Source of the DNA: JAAYZK01 sp964535025
GTDB taxonomy: Bacteria; Planctomycetota; Phycisphaerae; SM23-33; FEN-1343
Direction: 5' to 3'
NCBI GenBank assembly: GCA_964535025.1
Contig: CAZHRW010000034.1
Location: 1-6,438 of the forward strand
DNA: 6,438 bases
Each line of letters begins with the position of its first letter. Position 1 is the stretch's first letter. Positions 1 through 5,511 of the stretch are shown here, piece after piece. Both the position numbers and the translations under genes were made by a program. The notes under the pieces are model-generated. The model did no database searches. It was not told the origin of the DNA and saw nothing but the letters and a program-made list of their open reading frames with translations.

Positions 1-1
1 G

Positions 2-235
2 GGCCCGCCCCCCCGCCCCGGCCGGGGCGCCGGGGCGGCCCCCCCGCCCCCGCCGCGCCCGCCCCCGCCGCCCGGGCGGGGGGCCGACTGGCGGGCGAGC
101 GTCCTGGCCGTCCTCGACGCGGTCAACCGTCCGTTCGCCCCGGTCCCCCCCGCCGTCCGCGACATCCTCGGCTACGCCGGCATCGCCCTCCTCGGCGCCG
201 CCTTCTTCCTCGTCCTGCTGACGCTGATGCGGTGA
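2..235 (+). CDS. C-terminal fragment of an unidentified membrane-tailed protein
   Basis: This is the 3' end of a plus-strand gene whose start lies left of the window. The frame is fixed by the TGA at 233-235 and by GC-biased third positions from about 87 on. The visible 77 residues begin with a Pro/Arg/Gly-rich stretch encoded by pure G/C DNA. A short amphipathic segment follows (DWRASVLAVLDAVNRPFAPV), and then a hydrophobic run (residues about 54-75, core GIALLGAAFFLVLLTL) ending in Met-Arg at the stop. This fits a protein anchored by a single C-terminal transmembrane helix after a disordered proline-rich linker. The function cannot be named from this fragment. The gene converges on the HEAT-repeat gene, with repeat arrays and a terminator between them. 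The reading frame across positions 2-86 is less certain because of the homopolymeric sequence. Confidence 0.6.
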   Translation, partial: GPPPRPGRGAGAAPPPPPRPPPPPGRGADWRASVLAVLDAVNRPFAPVPPAVRDILGYAGIALLGAAFFLVLLTLMR

Positions 236-237
236 GA

Positions 238-268
238 GAGGCTTGAGGCCTGAGGCTTGAGGCCTGAG
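238..268 (+). repeat. GAGRCYT heptanucleotide array, left arm
   Basis: Four perfect-phase heptamers are followed by a partial unit: GAGGCTT, GAGGCCT, GAGGCTT, GAGGCCT, GAG. The array begins two bases after the TGA of the upstream plus-strand gene, so it would lie in that gene's 3' untranslated region in the sense orientation. It is nearly complementary to the array at 298-346, allowing G-U pairs, so a transcript crossing both could form a long hairpin with about 29 nt between the arms. Confidence 0.85.
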
Positions 269-297
269 CAACGACCACGGCAACCGGCGCGTGGCTC

Positions 298-346
298 GAG
301 CCTCAGGTCTCAGGTCTCAGGTCTCAAGCCTCAGGTCTCAAGCCTC
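298..346 (-). repeat. GAGRCYT heptanucleotide array, right arm
   Basis: Seven contiguous heptamers in the reverse orientation. Read on the plus strand they are GAGCCTC, three copies of AGGTCTC, AAGCCTC, AGGTCTC and AAGCCTC. On the minus strand these are GAGACCT and GAGGCTT units, the same family as the array at 238-268 and the one at 4413-4460. The array lies just past the terminator of the minus-strand HEAT gene, so relative to that gene it is again in the sense orientation in the 3' flank. Confidence 0.85.
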
Positions 347-387
347 AAACAAAACAGGCGAGCGCTGTCGTGGCAGCGCTCGCCTGT
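347..387 (-). terminator. Intrinsic terminator of the HEAT-repeat gene
   Basis: Positions 354-367 and 374-387 form a perfect 14-bp inverted repeat (ACAGGCGAGCGCTG with its complement) around a 6-nt loop. On the minus strand the stem is followed at once by a T-rich run (TTTTGTTT, read from 354 down to 347). It lies 25 bp beyond the TAG stop of the gene at 413-2593. This is a textbook Rho-independent terminator for that gene. The plus strand has only a weak T-rich stretch after the stem (GTCGTGTGTTGTT), so termination of the convergent gene here is less certain. Confidence 0.85.
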
Positions 388-412
388 CGTGTGTTGTTGG
401 CGGGTACGGCGT

Positions 413-2593
413 CTACTCTTTGGCGAGGATCAGGTCCTTGATCTGCTCGCTGGGCAGGTTCAGTGCGCCGAGCAGTTCGCTGGCGGCGTCGCGGAGGGCC
501 TGCGACTCGGTGGAGCGGACCACCTGGACCACGTCGCGGCACTGGCTGTCGGTCAACTGGCGGCCGAGGATCCGCACGCTCTCGGCGGCGGCCTGGTAGG
601 CGGCGATCCGCACCGGCTCGGACGCGTCGTCCGAGGCCGCCAGTTGGGCGATCGCCTGCTGGGCCGGACCGCTGGCCAACACCGCCAGCGCCCGGGCACA
701 GGCGATCTTCAGCTCGTCGGTCGTGCCGGTGAGGTTGGCCGCCAGGGCCTCGCGGGTGCGATTGAGCTCGAACACCTTCGTATCGGCCAGGCCCAGCAGG
801 CGGATCGCCGACGCGGCGCGGCCGACCCACCGGCGGGCCTCCGCTTCGTCGATCGGCTCGTCGCCGGTCGCCGCGGCGTCCGCGGCGGCCAACGCGGCCA
901 GCAGGCCCTCGGCCTCGAGCCCCTCGATCTCCGCCATCACCGCCAGGTCCTCGTCCTCGTCGATCCGGCGGGCGCGGATCAGATCCTCGCCGGCCGTGAG
1001 CATCACCACCGGCTGCCGGGCCAACTGGGGCGCCCTGCGAATCAACGTCATCGCCTCGCCCAACGGCGGCGACTGGATGCGGCTGTCGATCACGACCATG
1101 TCCACCATGGAGGTCGCCTCGGCCTTCGCCAACGCCCCGCCCAGGTCGGTCGCGTCGATCACGTCGTAGCCGCCGCCGCGGAGCCAGTCCTTGAACCGGT
1201 TGCGGTCGTTGACGTCCGGCTCGATCAGCAGGACCGTCTTGCGCCCCGACTGGTGCAGCGCCTCGATCAGCCCGGACACGACCAGCTCGCTGCCCTCGAA
1301 GGGCTTGGCGGGCATGGCGTTGGCCAGCGTCTCGGCGGCCATGAGACGCACCCGGCGGTCGGGGTAGGTCAGCGCCGCCACCAGCGGCGTCACGCCCGTC
1401 GGCGCCGACGCCAGGTTCGACGCGCCGGCCGTCCGGCGAAGCGCCGCGATAGCGCCCTTCACCACCGGCGTCTCGCCGGCGCCGAGGGCGGCGGCCAGGA
1501 CATCCTGCATGTACTTGGCGCCGGCGGCCTTGGCATAGGCGGCGGCGGGCAGTTGGGTGTCTTGCCGGGTCGGGTCGGTCGCGCCGGCGGGGAGGTTGGC
1601 TTCCTTGCGGAGGTTCGCCTGCAGCCACAGCGTCACCGCCGGGGCGTAGCTCTTGTCGGCCATCAGGGCCTCGCGGGCCAGGCGCATCGCGTAGACGTCC
1701 AGGAAGATCGCCCGGGGCACCTCGACGTAGGTCGCGCCCAGGTCGCTCCAGTACCACACGTTGGCCGTCTGGAACCGCGCGTCGGGCAGGATCGACTCGG
1801 TGCCGTCGTAATAGGTGCGGGCCAACTCGTAGTAGTAGTCGGCCAGCGGCACCTCGGCGGCCTGCCGCTTGCCCGTGACGGCGATCAGGGCCCGCTCGGC
1901 GGCGTCCTTGACGCGATCGAGCTCCTCGTCGTCGGCGATCCGCGCCCGCAGGTACGGCGCCGCGTGGGCGTAGCCGATCCGCCCCAGGGCCAGGCACACC
2001 GCCTCGCGGACCGACGGGTCCGCACTCGACAGCGCCGCCGTCAGCGGCCGTACCGCCTCGCGACCGAGCTCGCCGAGCACCCGCGTGATCCGGTCCCGCA
2101 CCAGCGGGGTGATGGACGGATCGCTGAGCCGCTGGACCATCATCGACACGGCGTACTCGCCCGAGGCCTTCAGCCGGTCGGCGCCGATGCCGTACTGTCG
2201 CATGGTCCCGCCCAGCAGGTCGATCGCTTCGAGGACCCGCTCGGGGTCGCGGCTGATCAGCCGGTAGCCTTCCTCGATCTTCGCCCGCAGCCGCTCGATC
2301 GTCTCGGCCAGCGGCTCCATCGCCTCGCCGCGGGTGAGGGTGCCGAAGGCGCCGGGGGTCTCGACGCTCAGCGTGTACAGGTGGCGCGCGTCGGCCTTGT
2401 CGGTGAGCAGGTCCTGTCCGTAGGCCAGGGCCACATCCGGCCGGGCGACGCGGATGAAGTGGAGGAAATCGCGCCAGGTCTGGGCGGTCAGCGCCTCCGA
2501 CGAAGCCGTCTGCTGGGCCGTCGCCGCGGCGCCGCCGACCAGCACCACTGTCAGCACCACCGCCAACGCCCGGGAACGTGTGTGAATCGCCAT
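413..2593 (-). CDS. Exported HEAT-repeat protein with an embedded receiver-like domain
   Basis: Predicted 726-residue protein. The start chosen is the ATG at 2593, because AGGAGA lies just upstream at good spacing and a signal peptide follows directly: RSR, a hydrophobic run at residues about 9-22, and an Ala-Thr-Ala/Gln cleavage site after residue 26. An in-frame ATG 16 codons earlier would bury the signal. HEAT-like helical pairs are seen at about 162-240, 362-428 and 610-712. Residues 251-335 are an aromatic-rich segment (ADYYYELARTYY, ANVWYW, TLWLQANLRKE) that may be TPR-like. Residues 452-545 look like a response-regulator receiver: KTVLLIEPD (acidic pair Glu458/Asp460), VVIDSR (Asp503 in the phosphoacceptor position) and VVMLTAGE (Thr533). 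No lysine follows in the expected strand-5 position. HEAT proteins act as scaffolds; the partner here is unknown. The gene appears monocistronic, with its own promoter, structured leader and terminator. Confidence 0.85.
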   Translation of the reverse strand: MAIHTRSRALAVVLTVVLVGGAAATAQQTASSEALTAQTWRDFLHFIRVARPDVALAYGQDLLTDKADARHLYTLSVETPGAFGTLTRGEAMEPLAETIERLRAKIEEGYRLISRDPERVLEAIDLLGGTMRQYGIGADRLKASGEYAVSMMVQRLSDPSITPLVRDRITRVLGELGREAVRPLTAALSSADPSVREAVCLALGRIGYAHAAPYLRARIADDEELDRVKDAAERALIAVTGKRQAAEVPLADYYYELARTYYDGTESILPDARFQTANVWYWSDLGATYVEVPRAIFLDVYAMRLAREALMADKSYAPAVTLWLQANLRKEANLPAGATDPTRQDTQLPAAAYAKAAGAKYMQDVLAAALGAGETPVVKGAIAALRRTAGASNLASAPTGVTPLVAALTYPDRRVRLMAAETLANAMPAKPFEGSELVVSGLIEALHQSGRKTVLLIEPDVNDRNRFKDWLRGGGYDVIDATDLGGALAKAEATSMVDMVVIDSRIQSPPLGEAMTLIRRAPQLARQPVVMLTAGEDLIRARRIDEDEDLAVMAEIEGLEAEGLLAALAAADAAATGDEPIDEAEARRWVGRAASAIRLLGLADTKVFELNRTREALAANLTGTTDELKIACARALAVLASGPAQQAIAQLAASDDASEPVRIAAYQAAAESVRILGRQLTDSQCRDVVQVVRSTESQALRDAASELLGALNLPSEQIKDLILAKE

Positions 2594-2644
2594 GGTCTCT
2601 CCTGCGTATTCGAACAGCACAACTGTACACGGATCAGGCACTTG

Positions 2645-2718
2645 TGTCGCACATGCGGGGAGGCCCCCGCGCGACAGCCGCCACTGCGGGACCGGCGGCG
2701 CCTAAGGCACCGCCGCAG
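2645..2718 (-). promoter_or_regulatory. Highly structured 5' leader of the HEAT-repeat gene
   Basis: The leader from the predicted start near 2717 to the ATG at 2593 is about 124 nt and holds two strong stems. Stem 1 is 2693-2702 with 2706-2715, ten pairs (one G-U) around a TAA/TTA triloop, closed further by CTGCGG/CCGCAG (2684-2689 with 2713-2718) as a partly competing extension. Stem 2 is 2645-2650 with 2671-2676, then a 4-nt bulge, then 2655-2660 with 2665-2670, twelve pairs in all around an AGGC loop. No run of T follows either stem on the minus strand, so these are not simple terminators. The role is unknown; a cis-regulatory RNA or a stability element is possible. I recognise no riboswitch class. 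Confidence 0.5.
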
Positions 2719-2723
2719 GCTCG

Positions 2724-2751
2724 ATTATAGGTTCCCCCCCAGCCGAGTCAA
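2724..2751 (-). promoter_or_regulatory. Sigma-70-type promoter of the HEAT-repeat gene
   Basis: On the minus strand, TTGACT (2751-2746) is separated by 16 bp from a perfect TATAAT (2729-2724). The spacer contains a run of seven G. The predicted start of transcription is near 2717. This AT-rich pair stands out in otherwise GC-rich DNA and sits about 73 bp past the stop of the upstream dehydrogenase gene, so the HEAT gene is probably transcribed independently of it. Confidence 0.75.
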
Positions 2752-2752
2752 C

Positions 2753-2804
2753 TAAAAGAAGGCCGCCGTTCGCACCTCCAGTGGCTGGCCTCCGGCCTCC
2801 AGCC
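2753..2804 (-). terminator. Possible 3' element or terminator of the dehydrogenase gene
   Basis: Downstream of the dehydrogenase stop, the minus strand has GGCTGG...CCAGCC (2804-2799 with 2788-2783), a six-pair stem around a loop that is itself GGCC-rich. About 22 nt later comes a GGCGGCCTTCTTTT stretch ending near 2753. The T-run is not directly next to the stem, so an intrinsic terminator is only tentative. The same segment holds a tandem GGAGGCC pair in heptad phase. Confidence 0.3.
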
Positions 2805-2823
2805 GCGTTCTCATCGATCCCGG

Positions 2824-3771
2824 TCAATAGCTGCCCTCGGCCGCCGGGTACTCCGGCGTGCGGCCGTTGAGGACGCGGACGACGTCGATGACGACGTCGC
2901 ACATCGCGGCGGTGGCGGCGGGGACGCGGGCGGCGATGTGGGCGGTGAGCAGGACGTTGTCCAGGCCGAACAGCGGGTAGTCCGCCGGGAGGGGCTCGGG
3001 GTGGTGCGTGTCGATCGCCGCGGCCCCCAGCCGTCCCGAGCGGATCGCCTCGGCGACCGCCGCGGGGTCCATGCACTCGCCGCGGGCGGCGTTGATGAAC
3101 TGGGCGCCCGGCTTGAACTGCCCGAGTGTTTCGGCGTTGATCAATCCCCGCGTCAGGTCCGTCAGCGGCACGTGGATGGTCACGATGTCGCTTTCGGCGT
3201 ACAGCGTCGGCTTGTCGACCGACCGGGCCGGATAGTCCAGCTCGACCGGGCGGATGTCGTTGGTCAGCACCGTCATCCCCAGCCCCGCCGCCGCACGGCC
3301 GACCCGCGAGCCGATCCGCCCGACGCCGACGATGCCCACCGTCAGGTCGGCCAGGAAACGCCCGAACGACCGCTTGCGGATCGCGTGGAACTGCTCCGGC
3401 GAGACGGGCCCGTCGAGGAACCAGAACCGGCGGTTCATCAGGAGCATCATCGCCACCGTGTAGTCGACCACCGCCAGCGTGTTGGCCGCCGGCGTGTGCA
3501 CCACCTCCACCCCGGCCGCACGGCAGGCCGGCACGTCGATGTTCTCCAGCGCGACCCCGGCCCGCCCCACCACCTTCAGCCGCGGCGCGCGGGCCAGCAG
3601 GGCCTCGTCCACCGGCGTGTACGTCCGCACCACCAGCGCGTCGGCCGAGGCGATGTGCTCGCCGACGGCGTCGGTGGTCGTGTGGACGACCTCGCAGCCG
3701 TGCTCGGTGAGGTACGCCAGGGCGTGGTCCTCCAACGGCTCGCTGACGACGACACGAAACTTCTTGCTCAT
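2824..3771 (-). CDS. D-isomer-specific 2-hydroxyacid dehydrogenase, short SerA-like
   Basis: Predicted 315-residue cytoplasmic NAD-dependent oxidoreductase. The ATG at 3771 is chosen because GAGG lies 8 nt upstream and the protein then starts with a typical first strand (KFRVVVSEPL). Upstream codons in the same frame have no family similarity. Catalytic-domain signatures include VVRT (Arg49), VVGRAGVALENIDV (68-81) and the substrate loop HTPAANT (92-98). The dinucleotide fold has GVGRIG (149-154) and Asp172 at the end of strand 2, which favours NAD over NADP. The active-site trio is present: Arg230 (NAARG), Glu259 (HPEP) and His278 (TAHIA; the usual form is TPHIA). The closest family is 3-phosphoglycerate dehydrogenase, the first step of serine synthesis, but the ACT and intervening domains of long SerA are absent. 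Glyoxylate/hydroxypyruvate reductase or another hydroxyacid substrate is equally possible. The gene is divergent from the release-factor-like gene. Confidence 0.88.
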   Translation of the reverse strand: MSKKFRVVVSEPLEDHALAYLTEHGCEVVHTTTDAVGEHIASADALVVRTYTPVDEALLARAPRLKVVGRAGVALENIDVPACRAAGVEVVHTPAANTLAVVDYTVAMMLLMNRRFWFLDGPVSPEQFHAIRKRSFGRFLADLTVGIVGVGRIGSRVGRAAAGLGMTVLTNDIRPVELDYPARSVDKPTLYAESDIVTIHVPLTDLTRGLINAETLGQFKPGAQFINAARGECMDPAAVAEAIRSGRLGAAAIDTHHPEPLPADYPLFGLDNVLLTAHIAARVPAATAAMCDVVIDVVRVLNGRTPEYPAAEGSY

Positions 3772-3805
3772 GCTCGGCACCTCGTCAACCTGTGAACCCG
3801 GCCGC

Positions 3806-3834
3806 AGGATACCGCACGGCCGAGACTTTGAAAA
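3806..3834 (-). promoter_or_regulatory. Candidate promoter of the dehydrogenase gene
   Basis: On the minus strand, TTTTCA (3834-3829) lies 17 bp from TATCCT (3811-3806). The predicted start is near 3799, giving a leader of about 28 nt that contains the GAGG ribosome site. Four of six bases match in each hexamer. The -35 box overlaps that of the divergent plus-strand candidate. Confidence 0.4.
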
Positions 3835-3855
3835 GGCCGCGGCAGACGGTACGCT
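3828..3855 (+). promoter_or_regulatory. Candidate promoter of the release-factor-like gene
   Basis: TTGAAA (3828-3833), 16 bp, TACGCT (3850-3855). The start of transcription would fall near 3862, only about 7 nt before the ATG at 3869. No Shine-Dalgarno is visible, so the mRNA may be nearly leaderless. The -10 box is poor, so this is tentative. Confidence 0.35.
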
Positions 3856-3868
3856 ACAGCCCAGCGCC

Positions 3869-4414
3869 ATGACCGACACACCCGACTCACTTGCGCTGGA
3901 CGACGACGCCCTGCTGGCGGAGTGCGACGTCCACATCTACAAGGCCTCCGGGCCCGGCGGGCAGCATCGCAACAAGGTCTCCTCGGCGGTGCGGCTGCAC
4001 CACCGGCCGACGGGCCTGTCGGCGCACGGCGACGACAGCCGCTCCCAGCACACCAACAAGCGCCTGGCGGTCAAGCGGCTGCGGATGCAGATCGCCCTGG
4101 CGGTCCGCCGTCCGGCCGACCCGGCGGCGTGGGCCCGCCGCCTGCCCGAACCGCTCGCCGGCGCGATCGTCCGACCCGCCAAAGCCGCCGCCGACGGCGG
4201 GCGGATCCAGGTCGGCCGCAAGGATGAGCGGTTCTGGCCGGTCGCCGGGGTGCTGCTGGACCTGCTGGACGCCTGCGACGGCCGCCTGGCCGACACCGCC
4301 GCGACGCTGGGCGTCAGCACGTCGAACCTCGTCAGCCACCTCAAGAAGGATCGCCACCTCTTCGCCGCCGCCGGCGGGATCCGCAAGGCCCACGGCCATG
4401 GGCCGTTGAAATGA
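3869..4414 (+). CDS. GGQ-domain peptide chain release factor-like protein
   Basis: Predicted 181-residue protein of the class-I release factor catalytic-domain family. The signature SGPGGQHRNKVSSAVRL (27-43) carries the Gly-Gly-Gln (30-32) that promotes hydrolysis of peptidyl-tRNA on the ribosome. It is followed by HRPTGLSA and RSQHTNKRLAVKRL, as in RF1/RF2 and ArfB. The stop-codon-reading domains of RF1/RF2 are missing, so it is more likely a rescue or accessory hydrolase than a true release factor. Unlike ArfB/ICT1, which end in a disordered basic tail, residues about 139-161 (RLADTAATLGVSTSNLVSHLKK) look like a helix-turn-helix, followed by a short basic tail ending HGHGPLK. The ATG at 3869 is the only sensible start: it gives the complete GGQ domain, and the frame upstream of it runs antisense to the dehydrogenase. 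No ribosome-binding site is seen. The heptad array begins on its stop codon. Confidence 0.8.
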   Translation: MTDTPDSLALDDDALLAECDVHIYKASGPGGQHRNKVSSAVRLHHRPTGLSAHGDDSRSQHTNKRLAVKRLRMQIALAVRRPADPAAWARRLPEPLAGAIVRPAKAAADGGRIQVGRKDERFWPVAGVLLDLLDACDGRLADTAATLGVSTSNLVSHLKKDRHLFAAAGGIRKAHGHGPLK

Positions 4415-4460
4415 GGCTTGAGGCCAGTGAGGCTTGAGGCCTGAGACCCGAGGCTTGAGG
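4413..4460 (+). repeat. GAGRCYT heptanucleotide array, second locus
   Basis: Units in order: GAGGCTT, GAGGCCA, a 2-nt slip (GT), GAGGCTT, GAGGCCT, GAGACCC, GAGGCTT, GAGG. The first unit shares its GA with the TGA stop of the release-factor-like gene (4412-4414). It is the same family and the same sense-to-gene orientation as the arrays at 238-268 and 298-346. There is no inverted partner array here. Confidence 0.85.
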
Positions 4461-4506
4461 AACGGCGACGGCGTAGTCTGGATGGCTGTTGGGATCGTCG
4501 CCGTTC
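4460..4506 (+). terminator. Hairpin after the second repeat array, possible terminator
   Basis: GAACGGCGACG (4460-4470) is perfectly complementary to CGTCGCCGTTC (4496-4506), an 11-pair stem around a 25-nt loop. It sits between the release-factor-like gene and the next gene. No T-run follows, so Rho-independent termination is doubtful. A processing or 3'-end stabilising hairpin is another possibility. Confidence 0.35.
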
Positions 4507-4531
4507 GGTTCCCGCTGGGGCATTGACCGTA

Positions 4532-4560
4532 TTGATCCGGCGGCCGGTTTTCGCTAGGCT
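4532..4560 (+). promoter_or_regulatory. Candidate promoter of the DUF2520 gene
   Basis: TTGATC (4532-4537), 17 bp, TAGGCT (4555-4560). An alternative -35, TTGACC at 4523-4528, has no good -10 at the right distance. Transcription would start near 4567, leaving a leader of about 12 nt with only a weak AGGT at 4566-4569 for ribosome binding. Confidence 0.3.
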
Positions 4561-4578
4561 TCTGCAGGTACGCTTCTT

Positions 4579-5457
4579 ATGACTCGATCACGGCCCGACA
4601 TCGCGATTATCGGGGCGGGGGTCGTGGGCACGACGCTGGGGATTGCCGCCCGTCGGGCGGGCTATCCGGTCGTGGCCGTGGCCAGCCGCCGCGAGGCCTC
4701 CGCCCGCAAGGCCGCCCGCCTGATCGGCGGCGAGCCGTCCGTCTGCACCGCCGCCGAGGCGGCCGGGCGCGGCGAGGTGGTCCTGCTGACGGTCAACGAC
4801 GACGCCATCGCGCCGGCGGCCGCCGCGCTGGCCGAGGCCCACACGGTGCGGGCCGGGACGGTCGTGGCCCACTGCTCGGGCGCCCTGGCCTCGGATGTGC
4901 TGGCGCCGCTGGCGGCGGCGGGCGCGCACGTGGCCAGCATGCATCCGCTGCAGACGTTCCCGTCGGTCCTCGTGGCGATCGACCGCCTGCCGGGCTGCCA
5001 CTGCTTCTGCGAGGGCGACCCGGCGGCGCTGTCGGTGGTGATGCAACTGGCCGGCGACCTGGGCTGCGTGCCGATCGAACTGGCCGGCGACCGCAAGGCC
5101 CTCTACCACGCCGCGGCGTGCATGGCGTGCAACTACCTCGCCACGCTCCAGGAGGCGGCGATCGCCACGGCGATCCTCGCCGGCATCGACGCCGAGCCCG
5201 CCCGGGCGGCCCTGGCGCCGCTGGTGGCGGCCACCGTCGACAACGTCGCCGCCGTCGGCCCCGCCGCGGCCCTGACCGGCCCGATCGCCCGCGGGGACGT
5301 CCACACCGTCGCGGCCCACCTGGCCGCCCTCGACGCCACCGCGCCCGACCTGGCCGAACTCTACCGCCAACTCGGCCGACGCACCGTCCGCCTCGCACGC
5401 AAGGCCGGGAAGATCGATGAGCAAACCGCCGAGCGCCTCATGGCGGTGCTGGCGTAA
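4579..5457 (+). CDS. Rossmann-like and DUF2520 domain-containing protein
   Basis: Predicted 292-residue cytoplasmic protein with the two-domain build of the Rossmann-like/DUF2520 family, which resembles 6-phosphogluconate-type and pyrroline-5-carboxylate reductases. The N-terminal NAD(P) fold has DIAIIGAGVVGTTL with GAGVVG at 12-17, then VASRR (35-39) after strand 2, whose arginines would suit an NADP phosphate. Family landmarks follow: LTVNDDAI (70-77), HCSGALASDVL (98-108) and MHPLQTFP (121-128). The C-terminal helical DUF2520 domain has LYHAAACMACNYLATL (175-190) and LTGPIARGDVHTV (232-244), the usual signature of the family. The substrate is not established. In several bacteria relatives sit near pantothenate genes, but none is visible here. 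Full-length. The ATG at 4579 is the first codon of the conserved strand region. No operon partner overlaps it; folD follows 111 bp downstream with its own promoter. Confidence 0.85.
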   Translation: MTRSRPDIAIIGAGVVGTTLGIAARRAGYPVVAVASRREASARKAARLIGGEPSVCTAAEAAGRGEVVLLTVNDDAIAPAAAALAEAHTVRAGTVVAHCSGALASDVLAPLAAAGAHVASMHPLQTFPSVLVAIDRLPGCHCFCEGDPAALSVVMQLAGDLGCVPIELAGDRKALYHAAACMACNYLATLQEAAIATAILAGIDAEPARAALAPLVAATVDNVAAVGPAAALTGPIARGDVHTVAAHLAALDATAPDLAELYRQLGRRTVRLARKAGKIDEQTAERLMAVLA

Positions 5458-5495
5458 AACAGGCGCGACCCGTGCCGTCCTGCAAGCCTATCGTT

Positions 5496-5511
5496 TGTGA
5501 CTTTTGTCACG
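5496..5511. promoter_or_regulatory. CRP/FNR-like operator upstream of folD
   Basis: TGTGA-N6-TCACG, containing the perfect inverted repeat GTGAC-TTTT-GTCAC at 5497-5510. It differs from the classic CRP half-site pair TGTGA-N6-TCACA at one base. Its centre (5503/5504) is 41.5 bp upstream of the start site predicted from the TATAAT at 5533-5538. That is the position typical of class II activation by CRP/FNR-family proteins. The stem is too short, and lacks a following T-run, to be a convincing terminator of the gene before it. Confidence 0.5.

Noticed and set aside
238..346. CRISPR array
   Set aside because: Units are 7 nt with no spacers. This is a tandem simple repeat, not a repeat-spacer array.
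238..346. Terminal inverted repeats of an insertion sequence
   Set aside because: Only 29 bp lie between the arms, there is no transposase, and I see no target duplication.
345..2630. A second long minus-strand frame overlapping the HEAT-repeat gene
   Set aside because: Arg/Gly/Pro/Ala-rich out-of-frame shadow without domains, starting and ending at no recognisable signal.
257..2755. A very long open frame on the plus strand across the HEAT-repeat gene (over 800 codons)
   Set aside because: It is antisense to a gene with signal peptide, HEAT repeats, promoter, ribosome site and terminator. Its translation is Arg/Gly/Gln/His-rich with no domain, as expected from a GC-rich complement, and it starts inside the repeat array.
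3479..3868. N-terminal extension of the release-factor-like protein by 130 codons
   Set aside because: The extension is antisense to the dehydrogenase gene and has no family similarity. The GGQ domain is complete from the ATG at 3869.
4387..4406. Small hairpin at the end of the release-factor-like gene (ACGGCC/GGCCGT and GGCCCA/TGGGCC)
   Set aside because: It lies inside coding sequence, has short alternative stems and no T-run, and is common by chance at this GC content.
4588..5424. Long minus-strand frame opposite the DUF2520 gene
   Set aside because: Antisense shadow rich in Gly, Arg, Val and Gln. The plus-strand gene has clear family motifs throughout.
5497..5510. Intrinsic terminator of the DUF2520 gene (GTGAC-TTTT-GTCAC)
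   Set aside because: Only five pairs and no T-run after the stem. Its position at -41.5 of the next promoter fits an operator better.
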